Below, in pieces: positions 62,292 to 64,000 of a stretch of 64,000 nt of DNA. The translations under genes were made by a program, and so were the position numbers. Source of the DNA: Cliona cf. orientalis (lineage: Eukaryota; Porifera; Demospongiae; Clionaida; Clionaidae). Numbering within the stretch: position 1 is the stretch's first letter; every line of letters begins with the position of its first letter. A model generated the notes under the pieces. It was not told the origin of the DNA. It saw only the letters and a program-made list of their open reading frames with translations, and ran no database searches. The stretch is from NCBI GenBank assembly GCA_963930775.1, contig OZ005704.1, forward strand, positions 4,650,001 through 4,714,000, in the 5' to 3' direction.

Positions 62292-62766
62292 TAGTCTCGC
62301 GCGCCAGCCCCTCCTATGCAAAAAAAAAAAAAAAAAAAGCGAGAAAGGGTCTGGTAAATAACGTACCATCCGCTTGTCGCCGTGTAGGCTATATGAACTA
62401 CCAATGAAATGGCAGTATCTAGTCACATGACCATCCGGGATATACGCAACTCGCGAAGTAGCTGTGTACGTGTATACAATAAAGTTCGCGGTCACTGGCC
62501 CGCGAGACTAGTTACGCTCTATCTTGGCAGGAACGATGGAGAAGCTCGAGGACGCAGTGAAGACAGCAAGCGCTGAGTTAGGCTATTTGTCATTGAAGGA
62601 GAAACAGCTAGAAGTTATCACTTCGTTCTTGTCTGGTCGTGATGTTTGCGGTTAATGATGTCACGTTCTATGATGTCATGTGCATTCCACGGGAACAAAC
62701 GGATGGTACGTTACTTACCAGACCCTTTCTCGCTTTTTGCGTAGGAGGGGCTGGCGCGCGAGACTA
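62292..62766. mobile_element. Mutator-like element carrying a helicase gene fragment (Pack-MULE-like)
   Basis: 475 bp, TAG...CTA ends, inverted repeats of about 70 bp (TAGTCTCGCGCGCCAGCCCC + TCCTA...), 9-bp target duplication TACCTAATC on both sides (62283-62291 and 62767-62775). The left arm has an expanded A run (18 bases) that the right arm lacks. The interior contains an ORF for 39 aa resembling the start of a RecQ-type helicase (see 62536-62655). TIR core GGGTCTGGTAA is shared with 62954-63315. Confidence 0.8.
62536..62655 (+). pseudogene. RecQ-like helicase N-terminal fragment inside a Mutator-like element
   Basis: ATG at 62536 to TAA at 62653-62655, 39 aa: MEKLEDAVKTASAE, then LGYLSLKEKQLEVI, then TSFLSGRDVCG. 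This resembles the Q-motif region of RecQ-family helicases (aromatic-Gly-Tyr...Q..x.I...LSGRDV), which in intact proteins runs directly into the Walker A motif. Here the frame stops just before that point. Fragment of a captured host gene or of an element-encoded helicase; homology inferred from the motif alone. Confidence 0.5.
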
Positions 62767-62953
62767 TACCTAATCTGCAAGAACCAGTATCAATCCGCCA
62801 ACAATCACGTTGAAGAGAAGGCCAAATAGACAGCTGAAGGTGTTAAAGGCAGGCCCTTGTTCCGCCGAGCCACTGTGGGCGGTGAATTATACCGAATTAT
62901 CCGCGTCTGCGCGGGTGCTGCGGCGTGGTGGTATTCACGACCATCACGATAAT

Positions 62954-63315
62954 TAGTCTGGGGTACCAGCCCCTTCGCAAGAGAGAGGAAGGGTCTGGTA
63001 ACATCCCTATACTACTCTACTCTTGGGCACGTGGAATGTTGTGAATGTAATTTTTACTACGTTGTGGACGCAACTCATGTGGCTTCTAACCAAAATCATC
63101 GCGCACGCACCAATGATCATAGTACTATGTACTGGTGCGATTCAAAGCCGATCGCGCATATATAGCGCGAGCAAGTACTGCACACGGCGGTCACGCGCTA
63201 GACCACACTGTGATCTGATTGACCATGTCCACATTCCAGACATGAGCACAACGCGGGTATAGGTATGTTACCAGACCCTTCCTCTCTCTTGCGGAGGGGC
63301 TGGTACCCCAGACTA
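62954..63315. mobile_element. Mutator-like element with 9-bp target duplication
   Basis: 362 bp, ends TAGTCTGGGGTACCAGCCCC and inverse, about 57-bp terminal repeats, target duplication CACGATAAT at 62945-62953 and 63316-63324. It inserted into a TACCGTA-type element whose right remainder (to about 63384) follows. The interior (about 250 bp) differs from the other two TAG...CTA elements. Confidence 0.8.
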
Positions 63316-63324
63316 CACGATAAT

Positions 63325-63384
63325 TGGGATTTTCAGCAATTTCACGAAAATTTAGAACCACGAAAATTTGGAGCTATACGGTAA
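63325..63384. mobile_element. Right part of a family F element split by the Mutator-like insertion
   Basis: TGGGATTTTCAGCAATTTCA then CGAAAATTTAGAACCACGAA and ATTTGGAGCTATACGGTA. The left part, with CACGACCATCACGATAAT, ends at 62953. Confidence 0.5.
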
Positions 63385-63447
63385 TGAACCGCGATCTGAT
63401 TGGGATCTCCTATTTCGGTCGAGAAGTCGATCGGTATAGTACTCCGG

Positions 63448-63469
63448 GGGGGGGGGGGGGGGGGGGGAT
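63448..63469. repeat. Poly(G) tract
   Basis: An uninterrupted G run of over 20 bases next to ATCAAAACGAATGCGCTTGT, the end sequence also seen at 60258. Confidence 0.9.
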
Positions 63470-63670
63470 CAAAACGAATGCGCTTGTGGGCCACCGTAGT
63501 ATTTAGGGACACCCGAGCGTAGCGAGGGGGATAGAAGGATGCGGAGCTAAATACTGTGGATCCCATTGGCCAAGGTGAACTACCGTATGCGGGAAACTTT
63601 CGAGCGCGAATCGGTGAAATATAGTTTCGCGGAGAAAACTTTCATGGATCTGCAAACGAACGCTGGGTTC

Positions 63671-63681
63671 GCGCATGCGCA
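63671..63681. promoter_or_regulatory. NRF1-like palindrome
   Basis: GCGCATGCGCA upstream of the possible exon at 63756; next to a TACCGTATGCGGGAAACTTT element beginning about 63584. Function inferred only. Confidence 0.3.
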
Positions 63682-63755
63682 ATCAATTGAAACTGCCGAG
63701 TGCAGTAGCTAGAGGTTGGATTGTTGGGACATTTGAACGCAATTGCATACCAAAA

Positions 63756-63851
63756 ATGTGCGTCATGTCCAACCCTGAAAAGGCGGACGACACATCCCAT
63801 CCACGAAGCAGAGCCAGATCGCCAACGACCTCGTTTATCCGAGCCTGCAAG
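63756..63851 (+). CDS. Possible first coding exon of a gene running off the right edge
   Basis: ATG at 63756 opens 32 codons (MCVMSNPEKADDTSHPRSRA...) ending at a candidate donor TGCAAG|GTGCTA. The frame is also open upstream from 63675 and onward to 63953. Local GC is higher than in flanking intergenic DNA, and GCGCATGCGCA lies at 63671-63681, about 75-85 bp upstream, as in other promoters here. No homology recognised, and the whole stretch could be transposon-derived. Confidence 0.2.
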
Positions 63852-64000
63852 GTGCTAACCGCAAATGACCTCGTTAGTAGCGATTTCAGATCTCCAGGGA
63901 TAATTACTCCGCGCGGAATTACGTTTGCGTGGCTTCGGATAGAGGCTATATAATTCGAAATCTGGAATCGCTACCAAATGTTCGTAGCACGCAGGCACCG

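Noticed and set aside
63023-63262. 79-aa ORF inside the Mutator-like element at 62954-63315
   Set aside because: No recognisable motif; probably non-coding interior, though captured sequence cannot be excluded.

Overview
The window reads as an animal nuclear genome segment, most likely a sponge (demosponge). Genes have spliced structures with mostly short GT-AG introns and tight spacing. Metazoan families are present (kinesin-3 of the KIF16B type, SSUH2, an RNF19-like RBR ligase, a TAF1A-like Pol I factor, a claudin-like tetraspan protein, a GLUT-type transporter). Large single-exon genes for Cys-rich multi-pass receptors-like proteins are also present, a type I associate with sponges. The AT-rich non-coding DNA is packed with short non-autonomous transposons. 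The species assignment is inference; no organelle, rRNA or tRNA gene was recognised.

Layout: 0-0.6 kb holds the last exon of an unidentified + strand gene. At 2.4-6.4 kb are two tandem minus-strand paralogues, single-exon, encoding a Cys-rich ectodomain plus about nine membrane helices. At 8.5-10.8 kb is a three-exon secreted protein. At 12.3-17 kb is a minus-strand TAF1A-like gene whose 5'-most resolved exon abuts a 351-bp Mutator-like element. At 17.7-22.2 kb is a five-exon tetraspan gene, head to head with a three-exon RBR ubiquitin ligase (22.4-25.0 kb). At 25.2-36.6 kb is a 24-exon kinesin-3 that ends in hydrophobic segments instead of a coiled coil and PX domain. At 37.1-47.0 kb is an SLC2A-type transporter with an apparent 21-nt intron and a 1.42-kb TTAA-flanked element in an intron. 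At 49.3-53.2 kb is a single-exon beta-helix protein whose membrane half is homologous to the two genes at 2.4-6.4 kb. At 53.9-60.1 kb is a nine-exon minus-strand SSUH2 gene. 60.2-64 kb is a transposon graveyard: inverted-repeat elements, a retroelement ORF tail, a Mutator-like element carrying a RecQ-helicase fragment, and nested insertions.

The genes do not form a pathway. The recurrent themes are a membrane module reused with different ectodomains, and a dense population of small elements of about ten families. Several families with different termini share an internal motif close to GGTAAAGGTCGTCA. The hairpin end of one family carries the palindrome GCGCATGCGC, which also sits within about 100 bp upstream of several start codons. 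Exon joins given for the spliced genes were worked out by reading-phase continuity and splice-site consensus, not by transcripts.
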